Below are positions 1-11,996 of a stretch of 64,000 bases of DNA, one piece after another. The position numbers were made by a program, and so were the translations under genes. The stretch lies in NCBI GenBank assembly GCA_027625915.1, contig JANTQA010000048.1, forward strand, positions 4,278,001 through 4,342,000, written 5' to 3'. Source of the stretch: Anaeramoeba flamelloides. Taxonomy: Eukaryota > Metamonada > Anaeramoebidae. Below the pieces are notes generated by a model that had not been told where the DNA came from, did not search any database, and saw only the letters and a list, made by a program, of their open reading frames with translations. The first letter of the stretch is position 1. Each line of letters opens with the position of its first letter.

Positions 1-24
1 TTTTTTTTTTTTTAAAACTTAATT

Positions 25-580
25 CAGTTGTAAGTTATTTTTTTATTGCAAGATCAATGTTACTTCATAAAAAAGTGTTATTCTAGGGTCATTGAAACCA
101 TGGAAATGATTGTTGAGAAACCATATTGATTTGTATTGGCGTTCTATTCGATCTTTGATCCTGTTATTCTATTAATAAATGTGAAAAATTTTCACTTCAT
201 TTTCATTTCCTTTTTCAAATGATAACAACAAGTCCCAACACACTTTGTTTGGGGTCTTGATTTCTAAAAGAAATGAAAATGAAGTGATAATTGTTTCCTA
301 TTTATTATTCAAATAACAGTTGAAGTTTAAAACGAACATTGTTTTTTTTTTTTTTCAATAGTCCCTAAGAATTTGAGTTTTATAATTTTTAAGAAAATTT
401 ATTGATTAATTAGTTTCCAATTCATACATATATCAACAATCCTTTGATTTGTATTATTCTACTTATTTCTTATTTTTTCTTCAAAGGAAATTTATATAAA
501 ATGATTGATATATGAAAAAAATGTTGTTACCTGTGGCTGAAACATAGTTTATATATCTTTTGGGTCAATCTGTATCGAAC
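25..580. repeat. Dispersed repeat R2, copy 1
   Basis: Aligns by eye, in the same orientation, with 49780-50190. Shared landmarks in order are TTTTTTATTGCAAGATC, GTGTTATTCTA, TTGATTT, TTTTTCTCAATAG-like followed by TCCTAAGAAT, and AAATATATTGATT-like sequence. Identity is perhaps 70-75 percent with indels. No terminal repeats or open frame were seen, so its nature (old transposon or other duplicated DNA) is unknown. Confidence 0.6.
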
Positions 581-1889
581 TTTATATTGGGAAAAGATAA
601 CGAAAATGGAGTAATTTAAGCTTAAAATATAATATTTTCTAAAATATTTTCAAATTATTAAATAATTAGGAATTGATTATCCGATATGGATCAGTACAAG
701 TTTATATAAAAATATGAAATAAGATAAAAATAAATAGATAAAAATTAAAAAAAATCGTTTTTAGACAATCCTAGTGGAAAATAAGTCACTGTGTTGTAAT
801 ATTTTATTAGATGAGTTAGTTATGACTGTTTATTAAATAAAAATAATAACCATTCTGGAAAAAAAGTGAAACTGGAAAAAATAAAAAAAATAATTTATTA
901 ATAAAAATAACAGAAATTTTTTATAATTTTGAGAAAAAAGGGGGGTTGGTATTTAACCCCATTGAAACTCAAATTTTTGAAATTTTTTTATTGAAAACAG
1001 AGTTTACTAAATTTTCTGAAATACAACCGAGGCTACCCGAACCTACTTAATAACACTTCATATATTCTCTAAATCAGAAATTCCATCTATTGTAATTTCC
1101 ATGGAGAATAATTCATCAAAAATAAATTTATAATTGTTTTTTTTTATTTGTCTCAATGATTATAATACCTTCCAAATGGAATTTTTAACCTAAAAATCTG
1201 ATTTAAAACTTGAGAACTTGTAATTTGGGGTTTAATTTATGATAAATTATCATGAAAAAAGTGATAACTTCTATTTGCTGTGAAGGCTGTTTTCTAAAGC
1301 AAAAGATTTTCAAAAGGGGAATTAAAATACATTCAAAATTATATAGAAGAAACAAAATCAAGTTTTTTATCATCCCCAAAAAACAAAAATAAGTTTTGGT
1401 ACAAAAAAATATTGAAAATTGGAATTTAAAGTTAATTATTAATAATATAATCATTTTAAGTTAATGTAATTTTATTTTCTATTTAGTTTTTTTTTTCTCT
1501 TATAGATTATTTAAGCAGAAAATTCATAAACAATAAAAAAAAAATACTTCCTTTACAACATTCATTGAATATCAATCCATCCCGAGAAATAAATTGTACT
1601 GGGTATGATAAAATACTTGACTACTAAGTAAATTCTTAATCAAAAGTTAATTAAATTCTTGGAAAAAAGGTTTTTTATTTGTAAACAATCTGATCAGAGG
1701 TATTTTCATTAAACCCTTCTGTTTTTTTACTCATAATAAATTTTTTAAATATTTTTTTTTATTTAAAAAGATAACAAGAAATTTAGAGGAAAGATAAAAA
1801 AAAATTCACAAATTTTTGACTTTTTTGATTAGTAAAAGATAAAAAAGCAATCAATAGTCTTGAATTTATTCAAAATACTGTACCCTATA

Positions 1890-2086
1890 CAGTCAGTTTC
1901 ACTTTTAAGGCACAAACTTTCAACAAAATTTAAGGCACAATAAAAATCTCAAATTAAGGCACAAAATTCAGATTCTAGTAAAATAAATTGTAAAAAAAAA
2001 TAATTAAAAATTTTGTGCCTTAATTTGAGAGTTTTATGTACCTTAAATTTCGTTGAAAGTTTGTGCCTTAAAAGTGACACTGACTG
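1890..2086. mobile_element. Palindromic MITE, family A (TA-flanked)
   Basis: A 197 bp element that is almost entirely two inverted arms of about 80 nt (1890-1972 and 2004-2086) around a short A/T loop. The ends read CAGTCAGTTTCAC and, on the other strand, CAGTCAGTGTCAC. Both arms carry the motif TTTTAAGGCACAAACTTTCA. A TA dinucleotide abuts each end (1888-1889 and 2087-2088), the target-site pattern of Tc1/mariner elements. There is no coding capacity, so it must have been moved in trans. The arms remain highly similar, suggesting a fairly recent insertion. A solo arm fragment of the same family lies at about 40682-40712. Confidence 0.85.
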
Positions 2087-2488
2087 TAATTGTATACACA
2101 AATATAGATATATTTAAATTATAATGGATAAAATTTGGTAAGCATTTTAATAATAAAATAAATAATTAAATTCTTATATCAATTAAAATTTGTAGGAAAT
2201 AAATTAATCAATAACTTTGAAAAAAACAATAAAATATATTCAAGAAACAATTAAGTATATTTATTTCAAAAAATTGTATAAACAAAAAACTTTTTTATTC
2301 TCACAACCCATTAAGAAGGGTAAACTCTGGTTGTAACAAAAGTGGTCCGGAAGTTGATAGGTATTGAATTTTGTGATGGTTTCCATTGGTTTTTCATTAC
2401 TAACGAAAATATCGTTTTTATTGGGATTTCTAAATCAATTGGCTTTTTAACTAACTGTTTAGAGAAAAATGTTGGAAACAGAAAAATA

Positions 2489-2880
2489 GTTGGACACCAT
2501 TTTTAATTGGGAACATTAGTAAAATTAGAAAATCAAATCATATTGATAAATAGGTGAATTTTTAATAAATTCAGGTTTAAATGTGTTACAAGTTCATTAA
2601 TCTGGGGTATGTGTAGAATACTCATTTGAATGGCTGATAACTAAAGTAGATCATGCTATTTTAACAAAAATCCAAGTTTTAGTAAAATTTACTATTAATT
2701 CTGAAAATGGTAATTTTTAAACATGCTTTAGATTATAAGAGATAAGATTTTGAAAAAAGTAGAATTACATTAATCGTAATTCTAATAAGTAGATTATTGT
2801 TATTTTCTTTCGTTATTACACAAACAATTGAAATTAAAAATCACTTTCAGTAATGTTCCCAATTAAAATTGCTTTCCAAC
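2489..2880. mobile_element. MITE-like element, family F (TA-flanked)
   Basis: The left end GTTGGACACCATTTTTAATT and the right end, read in reverse, GTTGGAAAGCAATTTTAATT are inverted repeats of about 32 nt, both continuing into GGGAACATTA. TA abuts both sides (2487-2488 and 2881-2882). The interior is AT-rich with no frame. A diverged copy of one end may lie at 10003-10036. Confidence 0.65.
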
Positions 2881-2989
2881 TATTTTTCTCTCAACAGTAA
2901 AATTAGTTAATATATTAATGTGAATAATAGATAAATTATATCTGATAAAATACTTCTAATATTTTGGACGGTGGTTAGATTCTATGATA

Positions 2990-4215
2990 ATAATGAACTT
3001 GGAAAAACTATAAACTATTTTTCAAAAATTTTGACTCACTTTAAAATGTTAAAAGAAGCTGTTTTGAGGGTTTGTTCTAGTATTCCTCTCAAAAAAATAT
3101 TTTCAAATTTTTGATCAGAATCATTTTTTCTAATTTGTCCAAAATCTTTGTTTTTAATTTTGCAAAATTTTTTTTAATTTTCCAAATTTTTCTTTTTTTT
3201 TTGTTTTTCTTTTGTTTTTCATTTGCTTTTTTTTTTTTGATACTTTTTTTGATACTTTTTTTTTGTGAAAGATCATTTGGAAAAAAAAAAGATCTTCAAA
3301 AAGACAAATAAACAATAAGATGATTTCAACTGTGTAATGTCTTTTAAAAATGGCTTTAATAAATATCAAAAAATCTTCTTGTTAAACATTTTTTATAGTT
3401 AAAGTTCAGTAATAAAAAATCGGTAATGATCATTTCAAAAAACAAGACTCGCAAATTTTTAAGAGTTTTTGGTTTTATTTTTTTTACATTTTAAAAATAT
3501 GTAACTACGACCCAAAAAACACTAAAAATGGAAAACTGATCAAATACATTCAATTAAAAAAATTAGAAAAACTAAACGAAAAAATTAAAATAAATAAATT
3601 TTCCATTTAACTTTTTCTTGAAAACATTTTTTGTCAAAATGATTGAATTTAAACTTGAAATTATGTATATTTTTATATACAATATCTTATTTTAACTCAT
3701 TTACTAAAACAAATTCTAAATTATGGGAATTTTATTTTCCCAAAAGGCACTAATTTGGTCTTCAAATGTTTTTTTTAGTTTTAAATGGTAAAATTAAAAA
3801 AAAAGTTATTTAAATAAGAAGATAAACTCGCTGGAAAAATCTTTTAATTTAATATATAACTTATTCTTTGATTTCAAATTTTCCTCAACCCCAATTTTTC
3901 AAAAATAATAAAAAAGTGCACACTAATTTCAAAAAATATTTTTGAAATTCAAAAGTTGAGAGTCTTTTTATTCTAAAAAATTGTATCACAGTGGTTAATT
4001 GAATTAAGTTAGAAAGCTAGATTTCGAAAAATATTAATCAGAAAATAATAGTGCTTTTTAATATTAAGGACATATTAGGTTTTTATAAATTTAGAATGAT
4101 TTTAAAGTGAATTACAAATCATTTTTAATTATTACTTGTTTAACTGGAATACTAAAGGATATTTTATTTTTCAATTTATTATTTCAGGCGAGTCACAACT
4201 TTTGAAATGGGGTTT
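2990..4215 (+). repeat. Dispersed repeat R1, longest copy
   Basis: About 1.2 kb that recurs in pieces elsewhere in the window. Positions 3505-4080 are the reverse complement of 32765-33372, including the exact 19-mer CCAAAAAACACTAAAAATG. Positions 3000-3420 match 54360-54720 directly (GAGGGTTTGTTC / GAGGGCTTATCC, then ATATTTTCAAATTTTT). The end at 4185-4215 matches 54887-54925, including GAGTCACAA and TTTGAAATGG. It has the look of an old, badly decayed transposon family; see the copy at 54360-55175, which keeps an open frame. Confidence 0.65.
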
Positions 4216-4633
4216 ATATCAAAATAAAAAATAATAAAAAAAGAAAAATGAGAGAGAGAAGTAACCAAATTGTTTTGAAAATTTTAATTCAATTTTGAAA
4301 GAACAATAAAAAAAATTGAATTATTTCAAAAAATAACAAAAAAATATTATAAAAAGATCAAAAATAAAAGTAACTGTAAAAAAAATCCAATCAAAATAAA
4401 AAAAGTAACCTGTATGGATTTAAAAAAAAAAATAGTAATTTAAAATGAACCAAAATGAAAAGAAAAATATAAAGAAATGGCAAAAGGTTTTAAACCATTC
4501 AGAAAAAAAAAAAAAGTAAAGGAATGAGAAGTAAAAGAAAAATGTTTTTAAAAAAAAAAATTGTAAAAAAACAATTCAAAAAATCTTTCTCAACACCACA
4601 AGAAAAAAAAAAAGAAGAATGAAGAAAGAAAAA

Positions 4634-4677
4634 AGAAGAAAGAAGAAAGAAGAAAGAAGAAAGAAGAAAGAAGAAAG
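4634..4677. repeat. GAAGAAA microsatellite
   Basis: About six tandem 7-nt units of the AAGAAGA type just downstream of the saposin-like gene stop codon, embedded in a purine-only stretch from about 4605 to 4682. Confidence 0.85.
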
Positions 4678-4797
4678 GGGACAAAACAAAGAAGTCTGAA
4701 GATTAGCACAAGTAAGAAAAAGAAAGAAGACAGAAAAAAAAATTAAAAAGTTCAAAGAATTTTTCAATCAAAGATCAGACTTCTGATGATTGAAGAT

Positions 4798-7700
4798 CTA
4801 ACAAAATTCAAGTTCGGAGCAAATTTCGAAGCAAGGTTTCCCATCTTTTACTTTTTCTAGAATCAAATCAGTATTTTGATCTAAAAATGTCTTACATTTC
4901 TCAGCTCTTTCTGTATCAGAAAATACATCACAGTATGATTGTAAATGACTTTGAATTTCTTCTTCTGGGGGGCTTGATTCCAAATATGTTTTAATGTGAT
5001 GAACTATATGCTTACAGGCCATACATTTTCGATTCTTTTTATGGCCTTCTTTCCCATGACGGCGGTGATGGGGATGGTTAAGATGGTAATTACTATCCAT
5101 TTGCATGCGTTCAAAACGGTGTTTTGGTTTAAGCTTTGCTTTAACTTGTTGTCCTTCACCTTGTAATTGTTGTTGTCCGAATTGATCTTTTCTTCCATGT
5201 TGATGAAAACTCATAAATTTTTTATGTTTGCGAAAATTAGGTTCCGCGTCAGCGCAGAGCTCAATTGTCTTGCAAATAAGTTTAGGGCATTTGTGCTCGG
5301 TGATCATTTGAATTAACTCGTCTCCATATTTATCAACAAAAATTTGACATTTGTCAACATATTTGGGTGGTAAATAGTCACATAAATTTTCTCCAAATTG
5401 TAAAATTTCTTCTTCAGAATATTCACTAAAGAGGAATTCCTCAATTGCTCTGATTGAATGTGAACATTTGAAACACTTTGGATCTCCACTGTGAGCTTTC
5501 ATCCTTTCATCTTGTTGATTGAATGCACTCGTGGTTTCGCGTCTCCTATGTAGCTGGTGTGGAAGTTTACTACAAAATCCAATATCTACACAAATTTCTT
5601 TAGGTGTTTTTTTGCTGTCTTTGAGCCAGTTATATATGTCCTTTCCATATTGTTTTACAAAAAAGAGACATATTTGCTTCTCTTCACTCGAATATTTATC
5701 ACATTGCTTGTCCATCCACTTAATAAAGTCGCTTTCTGGTGGATTTGTTTTCATGTATTCTTCGGCTTTCCCAACTTCTGTTTTGCAGAAAGTACACAAC
5801 GAACTTTGCGCAGGACCATCTATTAATGTATTATGTTATAAGAAATAAAATAAAATTAAAATAAGAAGCACAGATATTAGAAATTAATTTTTATATTCCA
5901 ATCTTTATGTCTTATTCTCTAAAAAGATTGAATCTAATCAATCAAAATTACACTGTTAATGTTTTTTTTTGATAAAAATGTAACAGTTTTCCTGTATTAG
6001 ACATCATTATACTTTAATTGTTGTGTATTGAATTTAAAATATGCATTATTTGAATCTTATTGAATATTCAAGAACTTGAGAACAATATACTTCAAAAAAA
6101 AAATTAAAACTGATTTGGAGAATATTCACTAGTCTTTGTAATATGATTTTGAAAAACTCATATTTTACATTACAAAGTTTTTGGCAAAATAAAAAATAAT
6201 TTTTTATTTTGAGGTTTTTTTTTTTTTAATCTTTTTTTGTTTCTTGCTTTACTTTTTCTTTTTTCTTGTGTTTTTTTAAAAATAATTTTTTTTTTTTTTT
6301 TTCTTGTCTTTGTTTAAAAATTAAATTTTTTTCCATGATTTTAAAATAAAAGCGATCCTCTGGATTGTAATCTTGCCTACATTATAACTAGAATAAAAAA
6401 CTCAAAATAAATTTTAGTGTTTCAAAAAATCAGCTGGTAATTTTGTTGAATAGCCTCTCTTCATTAACAATATATATATATATATATATATACATTAAGA
6501 GTTTTCCGAAAAAAAGTATCTAAAAAAAAAAAAAAAAATTTATCAAAGTATAAAATCAAATTCAAAAGAAATTTGACAATTTCAGATATCAAATAAAATG
6601 ATTTTAGAAACATATTTTTTTTCATTTTTCTACATTAAAAAAAAAAAATTTGTTTTGAGGTAATTTATTTTTATAATTTAACTAAAAAATAATATTTTGT
6701 AATCTTTCAAATTTTTTTTACAATTGTGATACTATTCCAAAAAATCATTTTAATTTTTCAATTTTATTGATTTAATGTTGAATTTTCAAATCATCTAAAA
6801 CAATCTACGAAGTTGAAGATTTTTTGTTGAAATTTGATTTGGGAAATTCTACCAAAATAAAATGTAAATAATTTATTTAATGAAAAGTCCTATAGAAGAT
6901 TATAGGATCATTTTTTTGTAAAATAAACTTAGGTTTAACTCGTTTTTGATGAATAATTTATGGATCGAATTATCATCATTTTCTTTTCAATAATATAAAA
7001 ATAAAATAAAAAAACAATTTCACTAAAGTAAAAATATAATAAATTACAAGTTTAAAATGTTGGAAATAGGAAAAGTGATTTTGGATTTAAATGTTGCCTC
7101 ATAAAATGTTGATGTAAGGTATTTCCAAAAAAGTGGGGCATTTTTTTTCAAATTTCCTAAAAAATAATCTTTTTTAGTGATGATAATCGCTAATCAACTA
7201 TACCAAATTAAGTTTAATATTTATACCGATTGAACCAACCACTTATGTATTTAATTCAAAACATATTAGTTGAAATATTTCCAAAAAATGAAAAAAAAAA
7301 TAGCACTTTTTTTGGGTAAAGCAATGTACGACCACTTTCAATAAATAACTGGAAATATGGAAAGGGAACAAATGATTTTTTAAACAAGAATAAGCAGTTA
7401 TATGTTTTTAATTATATTGTAAATTTTGTTGAGATTATACAAGTTATGAAAATGATTTTTTCGATCAAAAACAAAATAATAAACACCAATTTTCACCATA
7501 AAAAAATATCAGATAAAATCGAGATCAAAAATTTTAATATATTTTATTTATACAATACAATACTACGAAACAAATTGAATTATTATCAAGAATCTATAAA
7601 TGGTGGTTAATGGTTTTATATATTTAAATCCTTTTTTGAAGAATGTGTTAAATAAATATATTGTAAAATAAATTTGCCCCACTTTCTTGGAAATAGCTTA

Positions 7701-10700
7701 TTAACTTTAACTATAAAAGAAAAACTATCAAAAAATAAAGTGAAACAAAATTCTTGGTTATAAAATATTTTAATAAATATTTTAGAGTTTTATCAGAAAG
7801 ATTCAAATGAATCTTTTTTTTTTTCTTTCAAAAATCTATTTTTTATGATTATGATTTTTGTGAATCAATGAATTTATAAATATTTTTTTTTTCCAATGAA
7901 TTGACTAAAAAATCAATTTTGTTTACATTAATGAAAAATTATTTCAATAAATCTATTTCTAATTTCCAAATTAAAAATGAAAAAAATCTCATTTAGATTT
8001 TAAGAAAAAAAACATAGAAGAATTAAAGACAAATAACTCTACAATTAAAAATAATTACAAATTAAACTAGAATTCAAAATTTTCCACACAGCTAAAACGT
8101 TACAAACAGTCACAATAATACAATTTCATTGAAATTGGAGATAATTTTGATTTTTGTAAAATATGAAAATCATTTTTTCATCTTTTAGTTTTTGTTTTCA
8201 TTTAATTGTTTGAATTCATAACTTGTTTTGCTCAATCCAAATTTTTTTTTCACGAATTGGTATTATTCTAAAGTTGAGTTGTTCCAAATAGAAGAACTCA
8301 AATAAAATTAATTGTTAGGATCTAACCATTTGATCGATCAATATTCCTAATTGAATTTTTACAAATTTAACAAGCATTTTTTTGTTTTGCCCATCCGAAA
8401 ATTTTTAACACACCCTTGATTTATTTGTTTTTGATAATTATTTATTTATTGTTTTGTGATTTATTTAAAATAATTTTTAACATTTCAATTAATTAATGGT
8501 TTTAATCTAGTATTTCTTTTAGAATTGATTTAATAAGATTTTTTTTTTTTTTTTCAAAAATTGAATTTTGTTGTGTTAACAATTTTGAATTCGAGTTGGT
8601 TTTTTAGTAATTTTTTTTTTAAATTTATTTCTTATTCTTTAAATGATTTTCAAAATCATAAGGTAATATTATATAAATATAAATATAATCTATTTTGAAA
8701 AAGTATCAAAAGAATTGATTTTATTAAAAGGGGTATTCAGAAACTAATTACTTAAAAAATAATAATAATCTCAAAAAAAAAAATGATAATTTTGATGATA
8801 AACAATAATTTTTGCCAATAATCTAGGAATGATTGAAAAAAAAAACAACAATTTTCCATTTAATTAGTCACCATAAAAAAAATTGCCATAATAAACTAAA
8901 TGGCTATTTTTCATTTTGATCATATTTTGGAAATTTGTTGTGGCTTTTTTGAGTAATATTACAAAATCAAAAAAACATTAAATCACAATAACTAAACAAA
9001 TTTTAAAAGTAAAATACAATTGAATAAGAAAGCTTTTTTGAATGAAAAGAAATTAAAAAAAATCAAACACAATGTTAATAATAAAAAAAAAAAAAATCTA
9101 TTCATTGGTTATTTGATTTCAGAATTCTCATTTTAAGAATAAACAATACAATTACTTTTTATACTGTGATTTTTCAATTAAAAAATGAAAATTTTTATTA
9201 CAAGTCCCCAAAATATTTTATTAATGTCAAATAGAAAAAAACACCAAGATCTTTTCAAAGTAAATTAGAAATAATATTTTTCTGAGAATTTAATTTATCT
9301 CTTGCTTATTGTGCTTTTGATATAAAGTTTTTAATTGTTTTAAGTGGAATTTGGCAGTGGTTTTACAATCTATTATCCTATACAAGTTCATTTATTCTTT
9401 TTTTTTGCTTCTTTTCAAAATAGTTTTTTTTTTTTAGTACTTTTAGGGATCATTTAAAAAAAAATCGAGATGATTTTAATTTGGAAATAGTGTATAACTT
9501 TTTTATTATGTGATGAATTTATTATCAAATAATCATTTTGATCATTAGAGTGTAAAGTTCGTTATTCTGAATTAAAATATGGTTGGTTATTGGTTGTTTT
9601 TTTTTGATTAGATTTCAATAACCATTTGAAAAAAAAAGATTAAACAGGTTAAAAAAAGTTCAACAGTTTTTCATTTTTTAATTAGAAATTTTAATATAAA
9701 CTGAAAATGAAAAGCAATTCCAATTCAAAGAAGAAACAAATTAACTTCAATTGTAAATCATCATTTTATTCCTATCAATAAAACTATTTAGATCCTCCTT
9801 TTATCTTATAGATCCGATGAGAAGTTTTTTTGATTTATAAAATAGTTAAATTTTTCAACAAAAATTTAATAATAGATAAATCATTGAAAAATCTTGATTA
9901 CCAAAAGATAGTATTAAAAAAAAATGTTCTTGTGGTTAGTATCACCCATTCTGTCTTTAGTCATTAATTTTTTCTTTTATGAATTGATCTTACTTTTTTT
10001 TTTTCAATAATATTTCCAATTAAAAATAGTGTTGAACTTTTTTTGCTGTTTCATCTTTTCATCAATAACACAAGTGTATAAAATGATGTATTAATTTTCA
10101 AGATTTTTTTGCCAGATTTGTGTTTTTTCATTAACAATGATACTTTTCCAGGGTGCATAAGGGGAAAAGAAATTAGTCATCATGTTTGATGTTTTAAATG
10201 TCAAAAAATTACAATTAATAAATCATTGGAGATATTTGGGTTTGTTTGTTTTTTTTTTTTGATTTTTGAGAAAATTATTTTCGATTTTTCAATTTCTGTT
10301 TCTTACTCAAGCTACTTCCTTCCTTTTTTAAATACAATAGAACGTTGCTAAAAAAACATCAAATATACTTAAAAGTTTCTTCCCCCTTATGCACACTGGA
10401 AAAGTATCATTGTTAATGAAAAAAACACAAATTTATCAAAAACTTTTTGAAAATTAAGACATCATTTTTTGCACTTGTCGGTGGATGGTTAATTAAGAAA
10501 AGAAAAATACAGTTCAATCATTTTAAAAAAAGTGTGTGCTTTTTTTTTTATGATTTTGACCAAATTCAAACTTTTTTTAAAAGGTGCGCTTTCCTTCACA
10601 CGTCAGTCTCTACATCATATTTAAATGTTGATCCATCACCATATTAAAACAGAAAAGCCCCAAAAAGTTTTAATTCTGAAAAAGTTTTCACATTTTTATA

Positions 10701-11996
10701 CAGCTGTTTTAGAAAAGTGTGTAACAAAAGTTTTATTAGATGTTGACTGAACTGATTAAAACATATGAATTAGACAGTTTTAAGCCCTACTGATAAAACT
10801 TCGAGTCCACACTTTTTTAAAACAGCTATAATAGAAAACTTTTAAATTTTTTTAATTCTGAAAAAGTTATCACTTTTTTTTAAAATAGAAAACTTTAAAA
10901 AAGTTTTAGAAAAAAGCTGATCTCTTAAAAACAATTTTAAAAAAGTCTTCACTTTTTGAAAACAGCTTCAATTCAATTTTAAGGTAAATTAATTTTATAT
11001 TTAGTTGGGTTGTTTTGGTTTCAAGTAAAAATAAATAAAAACGGTTGTTAGTATTTTGTAAAAAAACAAAGAATTCCAACCCCACTTGTTTAGAATTTAA
11101 AAATTCCTTCAGGATTGATTCTCAAATTTCAATTTTTTGTTTAACAAAAGTTGATTAATTGTGTTTTTTTTTTTCAGGATCGTTTATGATAAAGTTTGTT
11201 AACACTAGCTAAGACCTACTGTCTTTTACACGTGCTCTTGGTTTCATAAAAATGGTTTGATGTAAAAGAAATTATTTTATTCAAATAAAGCGATAAAATC
11301 TAATTCAAATTAAAAGTTATGAAAACAGTAATCAATCAAGTTTTACTCAAGTTCTTTAAAGAGCAATAAGATTAAAAATTGTTTAAGTAGCCAACAATTA
11401 TTTTTTCATAAAAAACTAATTGTACAATAAGTTATAGAAAAAATATGCAAAGGGCAATTTATATTTCATTCAATATTTCTACCAAATAAATTGTCTTCAG
11501 GTTAAATTATTTGACTAAACCGTCCCATATTTATTACGTGTGTATATTTTTTATGTTTCATTGGTATACCAAGAATTCGTTATTGTTTTAAAATCCAATT
11601 TTTTTTTTTTTTTTCCAGTGAAACAAAAAAAGAATCTGAATTTTTTTTAAATGAATAATTAAGAAATGATTTCTGTGATAGATTTTCATTTAATTTGAAA
11701 TTTGTTTTAGTTATGGTTTTGTTTTTTGTGGTATTTTAGCATTTTCTTTGTTTTAGCTTGGTGAACAAGAATATAGGTTGGTTTTGTTTTTAGAGGAAAG
11801 TTTTGTTGATTTTTTTTTTTTTTTTTTTGTTCTCTTTCTTAATTGTGAAAATACCGAACCACACAGATTTGAAGTTTTCTGTGTCACTCTTACGAATGTG
11901 TTTAATGAAAAAAAGAAAGGGATTCAATTACTTACTTGAAGAACGAACAAATGCAAAAATTGAAAAGATCACAATTAAGATTGGAATTGTTTTCAT
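4798..11996 (-). CDS. Secreted protein with three saposin-B domains
   Basis: Two exons: 11996-11936 and 5819-4798 (stop TAG), joined phase 1 to give 360 aa. Exon 1 encodes a hydrophobic signal peptide (MKTIPILIVIFSIFAFVRSS) and ends at a GTAAG donor. Exon 2 opens after an AG with NGPAQSS and runs straight into the first domain. SapB domains span residues about 29-103, 136-209 and 286-360, each with the CxxC ... C ... C ... C ... C spacing of saposins. The linkers are basic, and the second (210-285) is rich in His, Gln and Lys. The family binds lipids or permeabilises membranes in lysosomes or phagosomes, and multi-domain precursors are often cut into single domains; that role here is inferred. 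Domains 2 and 3 each have a seventh cysteine. The exon 2 identity is firm. Its link to the signal exon across 6.1 kb rests on phase, orientation and sense. Confidence 0.85.
7117..7698. mobile_element. MITE-like element, family B (TA-flanked)
   Basis: A 582 bp element with about 24 nt inverted ends: AGGTATTTCCAAAAAAGTGG on the left and AGCTATTTCCAAGAAAGTGG read from the right, both followed by GGCA. TA abuts both sides (7115-7116 and 7699-7700). Its right-hand 200 nt recur at 40727-40917. Confidence 0.75.
10070..10478. mobile_element. Long inverted-repeat element, family E
   Basis: The left arm 10070-10172 and right arm 10376-10478 are inverted copies of about 103 nt. They share the exact core CATTAACAATGATACTTTTC, followed by near-identical TGCATAAGGG. 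Similarity decays outward to about 10040 and 10510, so the true ends are uncertain. The spacer of about 200 nt has no frame. It is probably a foldback or MITE-type element. Confidence 0.75.
10640..10990. repeat. Repeat R3: motif array AATTCTGAAAAAGTT
   Basis: Several imperfect copies of a module containing TTTTAATTCTGAAAAAGTT, TCACTTTTT and AAAACAGAAAACTTT. The same module occurs in the opposite orientation as a neat tandem at 39343-39464 inside RFC1. Confidence 0.55.

Larger units (their letters stand above)
5820..11935 (-). other. Giant intron (6116 bp) of the saposin-like gene
   Basis: Donor GTAAG at 11935-11931 and acceptor TAATAG ending at 5820 (minus strand), phase 1. It holds a TA dinucleotide run (about 6469-6492), a family B element, a long inverted repeat (family E) and A/T-rich repeat R3. 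I see no gene in it on either strand; the short frames present are Phe/Lys-rich and noise-like. Confidence 0.65.

Noticed and set aside
4634-4677. CRISPR-like short repeats
   Set aside because: Seven-nucleotide purine units without spacers are a microsatellite.
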